Source: JACKII01 sp963807085 (lineage in GTDB: Bacteria; Pseudomonadota; Alphaproteobacteria; Bin95). From it: 64,000 nt of DNA. Within the stretch, counting starts at the first letter, position 1; the number at the start of each line of letters is the position of its first letter. A model generated the notes under the pieces. The model made no database searches. It was not told the origin of the DNA and saw only the letters and a list, made by a program, of their open reading frames with translations. Made by a program: the position numbers and the translations under genes. The DNA lies in assembly GCA_963807085.1 (NCBI GenBank), contig CAWEBB010000024.1, forward strand, positions 62,001-126,000. The letters are read 5' to 3'. Below, piece after piece: positions 9,463 through 18,786 of this stretch.

Positions 9463-10822
9463 ATGCGCCAAATCTCACTCGTCGCCTTTCTTCAGGCCCA
9501 GAACTGCACCACCATCCCCGCAGCCTGGCGGCACCCTGAAGGCTGGACCAACAGCTATTCGCCGGAATACTACCAGCATATCGGCCGGGTGCTGGAGGAG
9601 GGGAAGTTCGACATGGGCTTCTTCGACGACCGGCTGGCCATGCCCGACATGTATATGGGCGACCACGCCCACACGGTGGAGCATGGCATCCGCTGCGTGA
9701 AGATGGATCCGGTCACCTGTATGACGGTGATGGCGCTCGCGACCAAGCATCTGGGCCTGGGCGCGACCATGTCCACCACCTATTACAACCCCTTCCACGT
9801 CGCCCGCCTGTTCCAGACCGTCGACCTGATGACCCATGGCCGCGCCGCCTGGAACGTGGTCACCAGCGTAAACGACAACGAGGCGCGCAATTGGGGTTGG
9901 GAAAAGGGTCTGGCTCACGATTACCGCTACGACCGCGCCGACGAGTTCCTGGAAATCGTGCGGGGCCATTGGGATTCCTGGGACGACGACGCGGTTCTCT
10001 ATGACAAGGAGAACATGCGTTTCGCCGACCCGAACAAAATCCGCCGTCTGGACTATAAGGGCCAGTACTATTCCTCGCGTGGTCCGTTCACCGTGCCGCG
10101 CTAGCCCGCAAGGCAATCCGGTGCTGATCCAGGCGGGCTCTTCCGGCCGCGGTATGAAATTCGGTTCGCGCTGGGGCGATGTGATTTTCACCGCCTGGCA
10201 CAATCTGGAATTGGCGCAAAAGCAGTACAAGACGATGAAGGAGGATTGCGCCGCCTTGGGCCGCAATCCCGATCACTTCAAGCTTTGCAACCTGTTCTAC
10301 CCGATGGTCGCCGAAACGCGGGCCGAGGCGGAGGACAAAAAAGCGTTCTATGACACGCTGCCGAACGAAGTTGACCAGCTCTCGCTGCTGTCGGAAGCGC
10401 TGAATTATGACTTTGCGCAAAAGGGCATCGACGAGCCCTTTACCGACGAGGAGCTCGAGGGCATCAGCGGTATGCAAGCCATGCGCGACCGGGTAGTGAA
10501 GACGGCCGGCATCAAGAACCCAACCCCGCGCGACTTCATGGAGGTCACGGGCCGCGGCCGGATGAACGACCCGTGGGTCGGCACCGGCAAGGACATCGCC
10601 GACAAGATGGAGGAATACTTCACCTCCTACGCCTGCGACGGCTTCGTGGTCGGCCCGACCTGGCTGCCGGGTTCGTTCGAGGATTTCGTGAAGTTCGTCG
10701 TGCCCGAAATCCAAAAACGCGGTCTCTACCGCAAGGAATACCCGGGCACGACCCTGCGCGAGACCCTGGGCCTGCCGAAGCCTGTCATCGGCGAGTGGAA
10801 GACCAAGGCAGCGGCGGAGTAG
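9463..10822 (+). pseudogene. FMNH2-dependent monooxygenase (NtaA/SnaA/DszA family), frameshifted
   Basis: Reads as one luciferase-like (LLM class) monooxygenase of about 452 residues, the normal length of this subfamily. The N-terminal part starts MRQISLVAFLQAQNCTT and includes WNVVTSVNDNEARNWG; the C-terminal part includes NPVLIQAGSSGRGMKFG. The two are in different frames: the first stops at TAG 10102-10104 right after GPFTVPR, and the second resumes with SPQGNPVLIQAG, so one extra base near 10102 breaks the gene. Homologues use reduced FMN from a partner reductase to oxygenate nitrilotriacetate, organosulfur or similar small molecules. No reductase gene is adjacent. Given the many such indels in the window, sequencing error is at least as likely as decay. 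Confidence 0.8.
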
Positions 10823-10929
10823 GTCACAACAACCGCATCCCCGACCTCGAGCCGGGGCCGCGGGCCAAGCCAGCCTCTTCACGTGGCTCCGGGTCTGCGC
10901 CCGGGGATGCAACTTCCTTGGAGCATCGC

Positions 10930-12985
10930 ATGACCAACCACGTTTCCGTTCGTATCGACGACCGCCGTCCCTTCGCAGACGGTGAGACGTTCGGTTATGC
11001 CGGCGCCTATGAGCGACTGACCGGCCGCGTGCTGCACAAGGTCGATCCGGCGGCCGCGGCCCAGGCGGGCGTGACCGATATCCAACTCGCGGAGCGGGGA
11101 GACGATGGGCTGGTCCATTTCGCCCAGGATTTCTGCATCCTGAAGCCGGCGGACATGCGCATCGGCAACCGGCGGCTGTTCTTCGATTGGGGCAATCGCG
11201 GCAACAAGCGGATGCTGCAATATTTCAATGACGCCCTGCACTCGAATGCCCCGATCTCCGGCGAGCATGCCGGCAACGGCTTTCTGTTCCGGCGGGGCTA
11301 TACGGTGGTGTTCGGCTCCTGGCAGGGCGACCTGCTGCCCGGCGACGGCCGTATGATACTGGACCTGCCGGTCGCCCGCCAGCCGGACGGCTCGCCGGTC
11401 ACGGGCCTGGTGCGCACCGAGTTCATTGCGCAACAGACCGGGAATGTCTGCTATCCGTTGAGCGGCCGGGGTTCGACCCGCCCGCATCCGACGGTTTCGC
11501 TGGACACGGCGAAAGCACAACTCACCCGCCGCCGTTATGCCAAAGGACGCGCGCCAGCCGATACCGGCGAGCGATTGGGCCTTCGCGAGAGTCGACGTCA
11601 CGCGGGGCCTCGAGGGGCTTGGCCCCGACAGCGGTATCGTGGCGAGCGACCGGCACATCTTTCTGCCGGACGGCTTCGAGCCCGGCTGGATCTATGAAAT
11701 CGTCTATGAGGCCTGCGACCCGCTGGTCATGGGGCTCGGCCATGTGGCGGTGCGCGACTTCGTCAGCTTCCTGAAATACGGCAGCCGGGATGCGGCCGGC
11801 CAGGAAAATCCGCTCGGGCCCAAGGGCATGATCGAGAAAGCCTATGGCTATGGCCGCTCCCAGACCGGGCGCTGCATCCGGGATTTCATCTGGCAGGGCT
11901 TCAACGCGGATCATGAAAACCGGCGAGTATTCGACGGGCTGATGCCCCATGTCTCCGGCGCGGGCGGCAAATGGCTGAACCAGCGCTTCGCCAATGCCGT
12001 CGTCGCCGGTGGTCAGCAGTACGAGGACCATTATTGCCCCGCCGACCGCTTCCCCTTCGCCTACGCCGAATGCACCGATCCGAACAGTGGTAAGACGGAC
12101 GCGATCCTGAAGCGTCCCGAGACCGACCCCTTGGTGATCCACACCCAAACGGCGACCGAATACTGGCAGCGCCGTGGTTCGCTGGTGCATACCGATACGC
12201 TCGGCAACGATCTGCCGGAACCGGCGGGGGTGCGCATCTATAGCTGGGCCTCGACCCAGCATGGCGTTGATCCGCGCCAGGAACGGCCGCGCAAGGCGGT
12301 GACGGAAAATTACCTGAACATCGCCCAGACCAGCATGCTGTTCCGCGCGCATCTGGACGCCCTGGACAAATGGACGACCGAAGGTGTCGAGCCGCCGCCG
12401 TCGCGTATTCCCCGCGTTGCCGATGGCACGCTGGTGCCCTACGAGGTTTGGCGCACGCAGCATCCGGCCATTCCGGGCTCACGAGTGCCGCAGGAGCCGA
12501 ACCAGTTGCCCTATATGGATTTCGGGCCGGAGGAAGAGCAGGGCATTCTCGCCGGGGAGCCGCCGCGCGTGATCGCCGAGCACGGCTATACAGTACTGGT
12601 TCCCGCCGTCGATGCGGATGGCAACGAGGTCGCCGGCATCCGCTGCCCGATGGTGCAGGCACCACTGGGCACCTATCTCGGTTGGAATATTCGCGCCCGC
12701 GGCTTCGGCGAGGGGGCGATGCACGAGTTCTCCGGCAGCTACATTCCTTTTGCCGAGGACGATGCGGTGAAGGCCGCCGTCGGCGATCCGCGGCCCTCGA
12801 TCCTGGCCCGCTACGGCTCGGCGGAGGGTTACGCCGCGGCGGTGGGCAGGGCCGCCCGCGAATTGGTAGCGGAACGCCTGATGCTGGAAGAGGATGTGGA
12901 GCGCGCCGTCGCCCGCGCCGCCGACTGGAGCCGGCCCCTCCACGACGTGAAACTGCCACGGGATAGCTCGTCCAAGGACCGCTAG
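10930..12985 (+). pseudogene. large alpha/beta hydrolase domain protein, frameshifted
   Basis: About 685 residues when joined. It starts MTNHVSVRIDDRRPFADG at 10930, behind a TTGGAG 6 bases upstream. The first frame runs through the N-terminal domain to LTRRRYAK near 11544; the second carries on with DARQPIPASDWAFARV from 11546, so one extra G in an AAAGG run breaks the frame. The second part contains the nucleophile elbow GYGRSQTGR and a STQHGVDP segment that may bear the catalytic histidine. This matches a widespread family of large uncharacterised alpha/beta hydrolase-domain proteins (PF20091 type). Substrate unknown. The join is clean, so the protein may be intact in the organism. Confidence 0.75.
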
Positions 12986-13065
12986 CCAAGAGGGGATATT
13001 TGCGCATACACTGCGATGCTTTGACTGCCTTGCGATAGTCGACAATCACCCGAGGGGCCGCGAAG

Positions 13066-13701
13066 ATGGGCAGCGATCATGACAAGCAGAGCCTGTACCG
13101 CCATCTGATGGCGGCAATATTCGCATGGGTGTTCTTTGTGGGTGCGCCTGGCGCGGCTGCGGCGGAAATGGCGGCCACGGTGGAGCGCGTGATCGGCGAC
13201 GTTTATGTGGAGCGGGACGGAACCCGCGAGCCGTTGCAGGTCGGGGCGGTGCTCGGAGTGACCGATCTGATTGTGACCGCCAAAGGCGCGAAGGTTCACA
13301 TCGTGTTCGCCGACGGCTCCAGCGTTGTGGCTGGCCCTGACACGCGATTCGCGATCGCCCATTACGATCCGGCCGACCGGCGGGGCGGCGTGTTGGAGCT
13401 GCTGACCGGCATCATCCGCACCGGCCTATCGACGGTCTGGAACACTGGCTTTTCCATCGAGACGCGGGCCGCAGTCGCCTCCGTCCGCTCCACCCACTGG
13501 ATCACCATCGCCGACGCCGATCAAAGCTCGGTATTCGTTCTGACCGGCGTCGTCGCCGTGCGCGCAACCGCGACGGACGAGGTGGCGCTGTTGGAAAGCG
13601 GCGACGGCATCGACGTGCCGATAGGGGGTGGATTGGGACCGGTCAAGCAATGGCCCATGGAGCGGGTCGGCCTCACCATGGCCCCGACCTTGCTGCCCTG
13701 A
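13066..13701 (+). CDS. FecR-domain periplasmic protein
   Basis: 211 residues with a signal peptide ending near GAPGAAAA (about residue 33). The mature part is a FecR domain: AATVERVIGDVYVERDG, then GAVLGVTDLIVTAKGAKVHIVFADGSSVVAGPDT, then SIETRAAVASVRSTHWI. Such domains fold as beta-sandwiches in the periplasm. The stop TGA at 13699-13701 overlaps the start ATG of the next gene, a CHASE2-adenylate cyclase. FecR-CHASE2-cyclase pairs recur in proteobacteria, so the protein probably feeds an extracytoplasmic signal to the cyclase. That role is inferred from pairing. Confidence 0.85.
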   Translation: MGSDHDKQSLYRHLMAAIFAWVFFVGAPGAAAAEMAATVERVIGDVYVERDGTREPLQVGAVLGVTDLIVTAKGAKVHIVFADGSSVVAGPDTRFAIAHYDPADRRGGVLELLTGIIRTGLSTVWNTGFSIETRAAVASVRSTHWITIADADQSSVFVLTGVVAVRATATDEVALLESGDGIDVPIGGGLGPVKQWPMERVGLTMAPTLLP

Positions 13702-15755
13702 TGTGGCTGGCTGGCGCTCGGCGGAGCGTCGGGCGGTTTTCTCGGGCATATTTCCTCCACGCCGAGGCGCTGTTGATCTTGGCTCTGGCTCTGGCGTTGA
13801 TCCTGTTATACCCGGTCGGGCGTGACAGCGGCTTTTTACGGACGATTGAAGGCCACACGCTCGACTGGCGCTTTCAACTGCGCGGGCCGCAGGCACCGGC
13901 GCCGGAGATCGCCATTGTCGCGGTAGACGAGCGCACTCTCAGCGAAACAGGGGGCTGGCCGTTTTCGCGAGCCTGGCTCGCGCGCACGGTCGAACAGTTG
14001 GATGCTGCCGGCGCGCGCACTATTGTTTTCGACCTGCTGCTCACCGGGTCGGAGCGGCGCGGCTTGCAGCCGCTTTTCGAAAGCCCGGCCCTGTTCCTTC
14101 GCGATACCTGGGGCGAGACCCGGGGCGAAAAGGTAACGACGGGCGGCGACCAGGCCCTGGCCTATGCCATTCAGCGCGCCAGCAATGTCGTCGTGCCCTA
14201 TGCCTTTTCCTTCGATCCAAAAACCCTTAACGCGACGGAACTGCCACCCTCGGTCCGGACGTCCGCCTATCGGCTGGTGCTGGAAGAACGCCCGACCTCC
14301 GGCGAGCGGGAGTTCGAGGCCGGCGGTATGCTGTTGCCGCAAAAGTCGTTCCTGGCTGCGGGGTACCCGGCGCACGTGACCGTGTTTCTGGAGCCGGACG
14401 GCGAGGTGCGGTTCGCCCATCCGGCGATTCGATTCGGCGACGACTACTACCCTTCGATCGCCGTCGAAGCGGCCCGGCTGTATCTGGGGCTCGACCGGGA
14501 CGAGGTGGCCTTGCGCCTCGGCCGGTCCCTAAATTTGGGCAGCCGTCGTCTGCCGTTGGACGGCAACACCAGCATGGCGCTGAATTACGCCGGTCCCGCC
14601 GGCATCTTTCCCACCTTTTCCCTGGCCGATGTCGCGACCGGCAAGGTGATGGCCGGTGCATTTCACGGCAAGATCGTGTTGATCGGTGCGACCGCGACCG
14701 CGCTCGGCGACTGGTTCATGTCGCCGTTCAGCCTGCGCGTGCCGGGGGTGGAGTTGATCGCCACCATGCTGGACAATGTCCTGGCCGCGCGCCCGTTGCG
14801 GCGGGGACCGAAAGCGGCAGGCTGGGACATGGCCGCCATCATCGCCGTCGGCCTGCTCGCGCTGGGGCTCGTGCGATTGCGGCGGGCGGCGGCGATCGCC
14901 CTTGCCGGCGTCGGCCTGCTCGCCGCCTGGGCCGTAGTTGCCGGTTACGTCTTCAGCGCGCATGCGGTCTGGCTGAACGCCACGTTTCCGGCCCTGTTGA
15001 TCATCCTCGGCGCGGCTACCGCCATGATGGGCCGCACGGTTCGCGAGGCGCGGGCGCGGATGCAGGCCGAACGGCAGCAGGAAACGCTCGCCCATTATGT
15101 TTCGCCCCTGACCTCCGCCGGGCTCGCCCGCGCCGGCACGATGCGCGGCGAGGGGCAAACGACGCAAGCGGCGGTGCTGTTCGTGGACCTGGTCGGCTAC
15201 ACCCGAACCAGCGAGCGCCTGGCCGAGCCGGGCTCCGCCGCGATGCTGCGCAACTTTCATGAATTGATCGAAACCGAGGCGGCCAGGTTCGGCGGCACCA
15301 TCGACAAGTTCATGGGCGACGGGGCGATGTTGGTATTTGGCGTGCCGGATGGCAAGGACAGGGACGCCGCCAACGCCATCGCCTGTGCCCAAAGCCTCGT
15401 CGCGGCGCTTCGGCAGCGGAACGAGGCCGGGCCGGAAGCCGATGCGCCCGCCATCCGTTGCGGCATCGGCATTCATTTCGGCCCCGTCATCCTGACCGAG
15501 CTCGGCGGCCACATGCACCGCCAGATCACCGTCACCGGCGATACGGTCAATGTCGCGAGCCGGCTGGAGGCAATGACGCGCGACTGGAGCGCCGCCATCA
15601 TCGTCTGGAAGTGTGAAGCGGCGCGCGCGGCCAGTGCCGATGAAGAGACCGCCGGCTTCGAGCTTTTGCCCATCGACCATGTCCGCGGCCGCACGGCGCC
15701 GCTGAAACTGTGGGCCTGGGGCATGGCCGCGCCGGCAAAGCGCGCCAGCGCATGA
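13701..15755 (+). CDS. CHASE2-domain class III adenylate/guanylate cyclase
   Basis: 684 residues from the ATG at 13701, which overlaps the FecR stop by one base. One membrane helix at about 22-41 leads into a periplasmic CHASE2 sensor (about 45-350, with TLDWRFQLRGP and AIVAVDERTL). Three more helices lie at about 372-445. The catalytic domain (about 500-660) shows AAVLFVDLVGYTRTSERL with the first metal aspartate, KFMGDGAMLVFG with the second, and ITVTGDTVNVASRLEAM near the end. It should make cAMP (or cGMP) in response to a periplasmic cue. Translationally coupled to FecR. Confidence 0.88.
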   Translation: MWLAGARRSVGRFSRAYFLHAEALLILALALALILLYPVGRDSGFLRTIEGHTLDWRFQLRGPQAPAPEIAIVAVDERTLSETGGWPFSRAWLARTVEQLDAAGARTIVFDLLLTGSERRGLQPLFESPALFLRDTWGETRGEKVTTGGDQALAYAIQRASNVVVPYAFSFDPKTLNATELPPSVRTSAYRLVLEERPTSGEREFEAGGMLLPQKSFLAAGYPAHVTVFLEPDGEVRFAHPAIRFGDDYYPSIAVEAARLYLGLDRDEVALRLGRSLNLGSRRLPLDGNTSMALNYAGPAGIFPTFSLADVATGKVMAGAFHGKIVLIGATATALGDWFMSPFSLRVPGVELIATMLDNVLAARPLRRGPKAAGWDMAAIIAVGLLALGLVRLRRAAAIALAGVGLLAAWAVVAGYVFSAHAVWLNATFPALLIILGAATAMMGRTVREARARMQAERQQETLAHYVSPLTSAGLARAGTMRGEGQTTQAAVLFVDLVGYTRTSERLAEPGSAAMLRNFHELIETEAARFGGTIDKFMGDGAMLVFGVPDGKDRDAANAIACAQSLVAALRQRNEAGPEADAPAIRCGIGIHFGPVILTELGGHMHRQITVTGDTVNVASRLEAMTRDWSAAIIVWKCEAARAASADEETAGFELLPIDHVRGRTAPLKLWAWGMAAPAKRASA

Positions 15756-15846
15756 GGCCGTTGCATCAGCGCCTCTCGCGGCGAAGGCTCGTTCGTGCGA
15801 AGCTCGGCCATCCGATCTTTGTCCAGACCCCAAAGGGAACACGCCC

Positions 15847-16839
15847 ATGACCAATCTCGGTGTCGGCTTTTCCGGCGGCCCCAACGCCTCCGAGATCGTG
15901 CGGCTGATCAAGCTGGCGGAAGATCTTGGCTACACCTCCGCCTGGGTGGCGGAGGGGCACGGCGGTGACCAGTTCGCGATCCTCTCCGCTGCCGCCACGC
16001 AGACCAGCCGCATCAAGTTGGGGACCGCGATCACCAGCGTGTTTGTCCGCACGGCGCCGACATTGGCCATGGCGGCAATGACGGTGGACCAACTTTCGGG
16101 CGGACGTTTCATTCTGGGCGTCGGCTCCAGCCACCGGGTGCAGGTCGAGCCGGAGCACGGCGTCGCCTATGCCAAACCGATCACGCGCACCCGGGAGACC
16201 GTGCGGTTCGTGCGCGACCTGGTGCGGGACGGTGTCGCCTCGATCCACGGCGAGACCGTCAACATAGAGAATTTCGACCTTTGGTTCCAGCCGTTCCGGC
16301 CGGACCTGCCGATCTATGCCGCCGGCCTGTTCCCGAAAATGGTGCAGGCGACCGGCGAGATCGCGGACGGCATCATCCTGACCCGTTCGACGCTGAAGAC
16401 CGCGCGGGAAATCCGTGCACACCTGGCGGAGGGTGCAAGGCGCGCCGGGCGTGATCCGGCCGGAATCGCGATGACGACACTTTGCCCGACTGCGGTAGAC
16501 GCCGATAGCGCGGCCGCGCTGGACAAGATGCGACCGGGCCTGGCGCTCTATGCCGGCTTCTTCCCCCGCTATAACAAGCTCATCGCGAGCCACGGCTTTG
16601 AGGCGGAGGCGGCCGCGATCGCGGAGAGATGGGCCGTGGGCGACAAGCCCGGGGCAGCGGCAGCGGTTTCGGACGAGATGGTGCAGGCCACCAGCGTCGC
16701 CGGAACGCCGCAAGAATGCCGGGCCAAACTGCAAGCCTATCGTGACAGCGGCATCGACGAGCCCATTATCTCACCCTTCGCGCGGGGGGCGGGGGCGGCC
16801 GGGATATTCGAAGAGGCGATCCGCGCTTGCGCCCCTTGA
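15847..16839 (+). CDS. LLM class flavin-dependent oxidoreductase (F420/FMN type)
   Basis: 330 residues, the normal length for the luciferase-like family related to methylenetetrahydromethanopterin reductase. Landmarks: MTNLGVGFSGGPNASEIVRLIKLAEDLGYTSAWVAEGHGGDQFAILSAAA at the N-terminus, SGGRFILGVGSSH and DLPIYAAGLFPKMVQATGEIADGI in the middle. It is a cytoplasmic flavin- or deazaflavin-dependent enzyme of unknown substrate. It stands alone, 91 bases after the cyclase gene and about 100 before hpnC, so its partners are not evident. Distinct from the NtaA-type gene at 9463. Confidence 0.8.
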   Translation: MTNLGVGFSGGPNASEIVRLIKLAEDLGYTSAWVAEGHGGDQFAILSAAATQTSRIKLGTAITSVFVRTAPTLAMAAMTVDQLSGGRFILGVGSSHRVQVEPEHGVAYAKPITRTRETVRFVRDLVRDGVASIHGETVNIENFDLWFQPFRPDLPIYAAGLFPKMVQATGEIADGIILTRSTLKTAREIRAHLAEGARRAGRDPAGIAMTTLCPTAVDADSAAALDKMRPGLALYAGFFPRYNKLIASHGFEAEAAAIAERWAVGDKPGAAAAVSDEMVQATSVAGTPQECRAKLQAYRDSGIDEPIISPFARGAGAAGIFEEAIRACAP

Positions 16840-16942
16840 GCTCTCGCGCATTCCGAGCGAAACGGTTGTCCCTTGGGCATCGCTTGCATAGGTTGGCGGC
16901 AGAAACGGGTGCCGCATCGCCCCTCATAACCAGGAAGCGCTG

Positions 16943-17896
16943 ATGATGACGGTTGAGCCGACCGTAAGCGTGGCAAGGACAATGACGGACTTCGCAACGC
17001 CCGCGGCCAGGCACTCAGCGGGTGAATGGGCGTCGGGCAAATCGGCAAAGACCGAGAATTTTCCGGTGGCCTCCCGCCTCATCGCCGGACGCTTGCGGCC
17101 GCATGTCATGGTCTTTTACGCCTTTGCCCGGGCGGCGGACGATATCGCCGACAATCCGGGGTTGGAGGCCGGCCAGAAGCTGGCCTGTCTCAATGCAATG
17201 GAGGCGGCATTGCTGGGGCAGGAACCCGCACTTAGCGGGTTTGCGCGAGCCGGGCTCGGCCAGGCAGTTGCGCTCCGGCAGAGCCTGGTGGAAACCGGTA
17301 TCTCGCCGAGCCTGCCGTGCGCCCTGCTCGCCGCGTTCCGGCAGGACGCAACGCGCACGCGCTACGAGACATGGGCGGACCTGATGAGCTACTGCGCCCT
17401 CTCCGCCATCCCTGCCGGCCACTATCTGCTGGCCCTGCATGGCGAGCCGGGCGAGCCAGCCGCGGCTTCCGACGCTCTTTGTTCGGCGCTACAGATCCTG
17501 AACCATGTTCAGGACTGCGGCGACGATTACCGGGCGTTGAACCGGGTCTATCTGCCGTTGCAGTGGCTGGACGCTGCCGGCGCGCCGGTCGCGGACCTGG
17601 CCGAGCCAAAGCTGACCGCACCGATGCGGCGCGTGCTCGATCGGGCACTGGACGAATGCGAGACGCTGCTGGACCGTGCGGCTGCTCTTGAGCGTTCGCT
17701 CGATAGCGGGCGCCTGGCGGCCGAAGCGGCGGTTATTACGCGGCTGGCCCAACGATTGCTCCACCACTTGCGGCGCGGCGATCCGCTTGCCCGCCCCATT
17801 GAATTGTCGAAGACCGATTTCTTGATGGCCACGGCGGGTGGCTTGAGCCGGACAGCCGCGTCCCGGTCATTTGCGGGCAGGCGGCGCGGGCGATGA
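16943..17896 (+). CDS. hpnC: squalene synthesis protein HpnC (hydroxysqualene synthase)
   Basis: 317 residues of the squalene/phytoene synthase fold. Two Asp-rich Mg-diphosphate motifs are visible: RAADDIADNP near residue 55 and DCGDDYRALNRVYLP near residue 190, the latter typical of HpnC. In the HpnC-D-E route HpnD makes presqualene diphosphate, HpnC turns it into hydroxysqualene, and HpnE reduces that to squalene for hopanoids. Order hpnC-hpnD-hpnE with 4-base overlaps marks an operon. No shc (squalene-hopene cyclase) is in the window. Two ATGs open the frame (16943 and 16946); the choice hardly matters. Confidence 0.92.
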   Translation: MMTVEPTVSVARTMTDFATPAARHSAGEWASGKSAKTENFPVASRLIAGRLRPHVMVFYAFARAADDIADNPGLEAGQKLACLNAMEAALLGQEPALSGFARAGLGQAVALRQSLVETGISPSLPCALLAAFRQDATRTRYETWADLMSYCALSAIPAGHYLLALHGEPGEPAAASDALCSALQILNHVQDCGDDYRALNRVYLPLQWLDAAGAPVADLAEPKLTAPMRRVLDRALDECETLLDRAAALERSLDSGRLAAEAAVITRLAQRLLHHLRRGDPLARPIELSKTDFLMATAGGLSRTAASRSFAGRRRGR

Positions 17897-18786
17897 GTTC
17901 GGTCGCGCTTGCCGCCGCGCCGCCGGGCCTGACCCTGGCCGAAGCGCGCGCAGAGGCATCGGCGGTCGTGCACCAGTCCGGCTCGTCCTTCACGCTGGCG
18001 ATGAAGCTGATGAGCAGGCGCAAGCGGCAGGCGATGTTCGCGGTCTATGCCTTCGCCCGAGCGGTCGACGATATCGCGGACGGCAGCGACATGGCAGCGG
18101 CAAAACGCCAGCAGTTGCTGGAATGGCGGCGCGAGATCAAGGCGGTCTATGCCGGCGCGCCGCAAACGGCTATCGGCATGGCTCTGGCGGACGCCGTTGA
18201 TGCTTTTGCATTGCCCAAGCAGGAATTCCTGCTGCTGATCGAAGGAATGGAAATGGATACGGCGCCCATCGTCGCGCCGTCTTTGGAGGAGTTGCTGGCC
18301 TATACGCGCCGCGCCGCCGGCACGATCGGGCTGCTGTCGATGCCGATCTTCGGGGTCGCAGCGGGCCCGGCCTCCGACCGATTCGCACTCGCGTTGGCGG
18401 ACGGGTTGCAACTCACCAACATCCTCCGCGATGTGCGGGAAGATGCCGGGATCGGGCGGCTGTACCTGCCGCGCGAGATGCTGGGCGAGCAGGGTCTTGA
18501 CGGTGCGCCCTTGCTTGAGATCGTGGCCGACCCCGTTACGATTGAGGCCGCGGCGGCTTTGGGCGCGGTGGCGGGGCGGCGGTTTCGGGATGCCCGCGCC
18601 GTCGTGCCCATGCTGGAGGGCCGCCTGATCCGCCCGGCGCTGATGATGATGGGCGTCTATGAGGGCTATCTGGGCCTGCTGGCGCGCGCGGACTGGGGGC
18701 TGGGCGCCGTGCCGGTCCGCATGAGCAACCGGGAAAAGCTCCTGCGCAGCCTGCGCTACGCGATCCGACCGCCCGGCCTTCCATGA
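17893..18786 (+). CDS. hpnD: presqualene diphosphate synthase HpnD
   Basis: 297 residues. Motifs: AFARAVDDIADGSD (first Asp-rich region) and LTNILRDVREDAGIGRLYLP (second), plus the conserved YTRRAAGTIGLLSM segment. Joins two farnesyl diphosphates head to head. The start ATG overlaps the hpnC stop (ATGA), and the stop overlaps the hpnE start in the same way, so the three are translationally coupled. The residues before SGSSFTLAMKLM are a short variable extension. Cytoplasmic, membrane-associated by function. Confidence 0.93.
   Translation: MSSVALAAAPPGLTLAEARAEASAVVHQSGSSFTLAMKLMSRRKRQAMFAVYAFARAVDDIADGSDMAAAKRQQLLEWRREIKAVYAGAPQTAIGMALADAVDAFALPKQEFLLLIEGMEMDTAPIVAPSLEELLAYTRRAAGTIGLLSMPIFGVAAGPASDRFALALADGLQLTNILRDVREDAGIGRLYLPREMLGEQGLDGAPLLEIVADPVTIEAAAALGAVAGRRFRDARAVVPMLEGRLIRPALMMMGVYEGYLGLLARADWGLGAVPVRMSNREKLLRSLRYAIRPPGLP

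Noticed and set aside
14529..15911. 460-residue open frame opposite the cyclase
   Set aside because: Shadow of the CHASE2-cyclase catalytic region; no start signal or homology.
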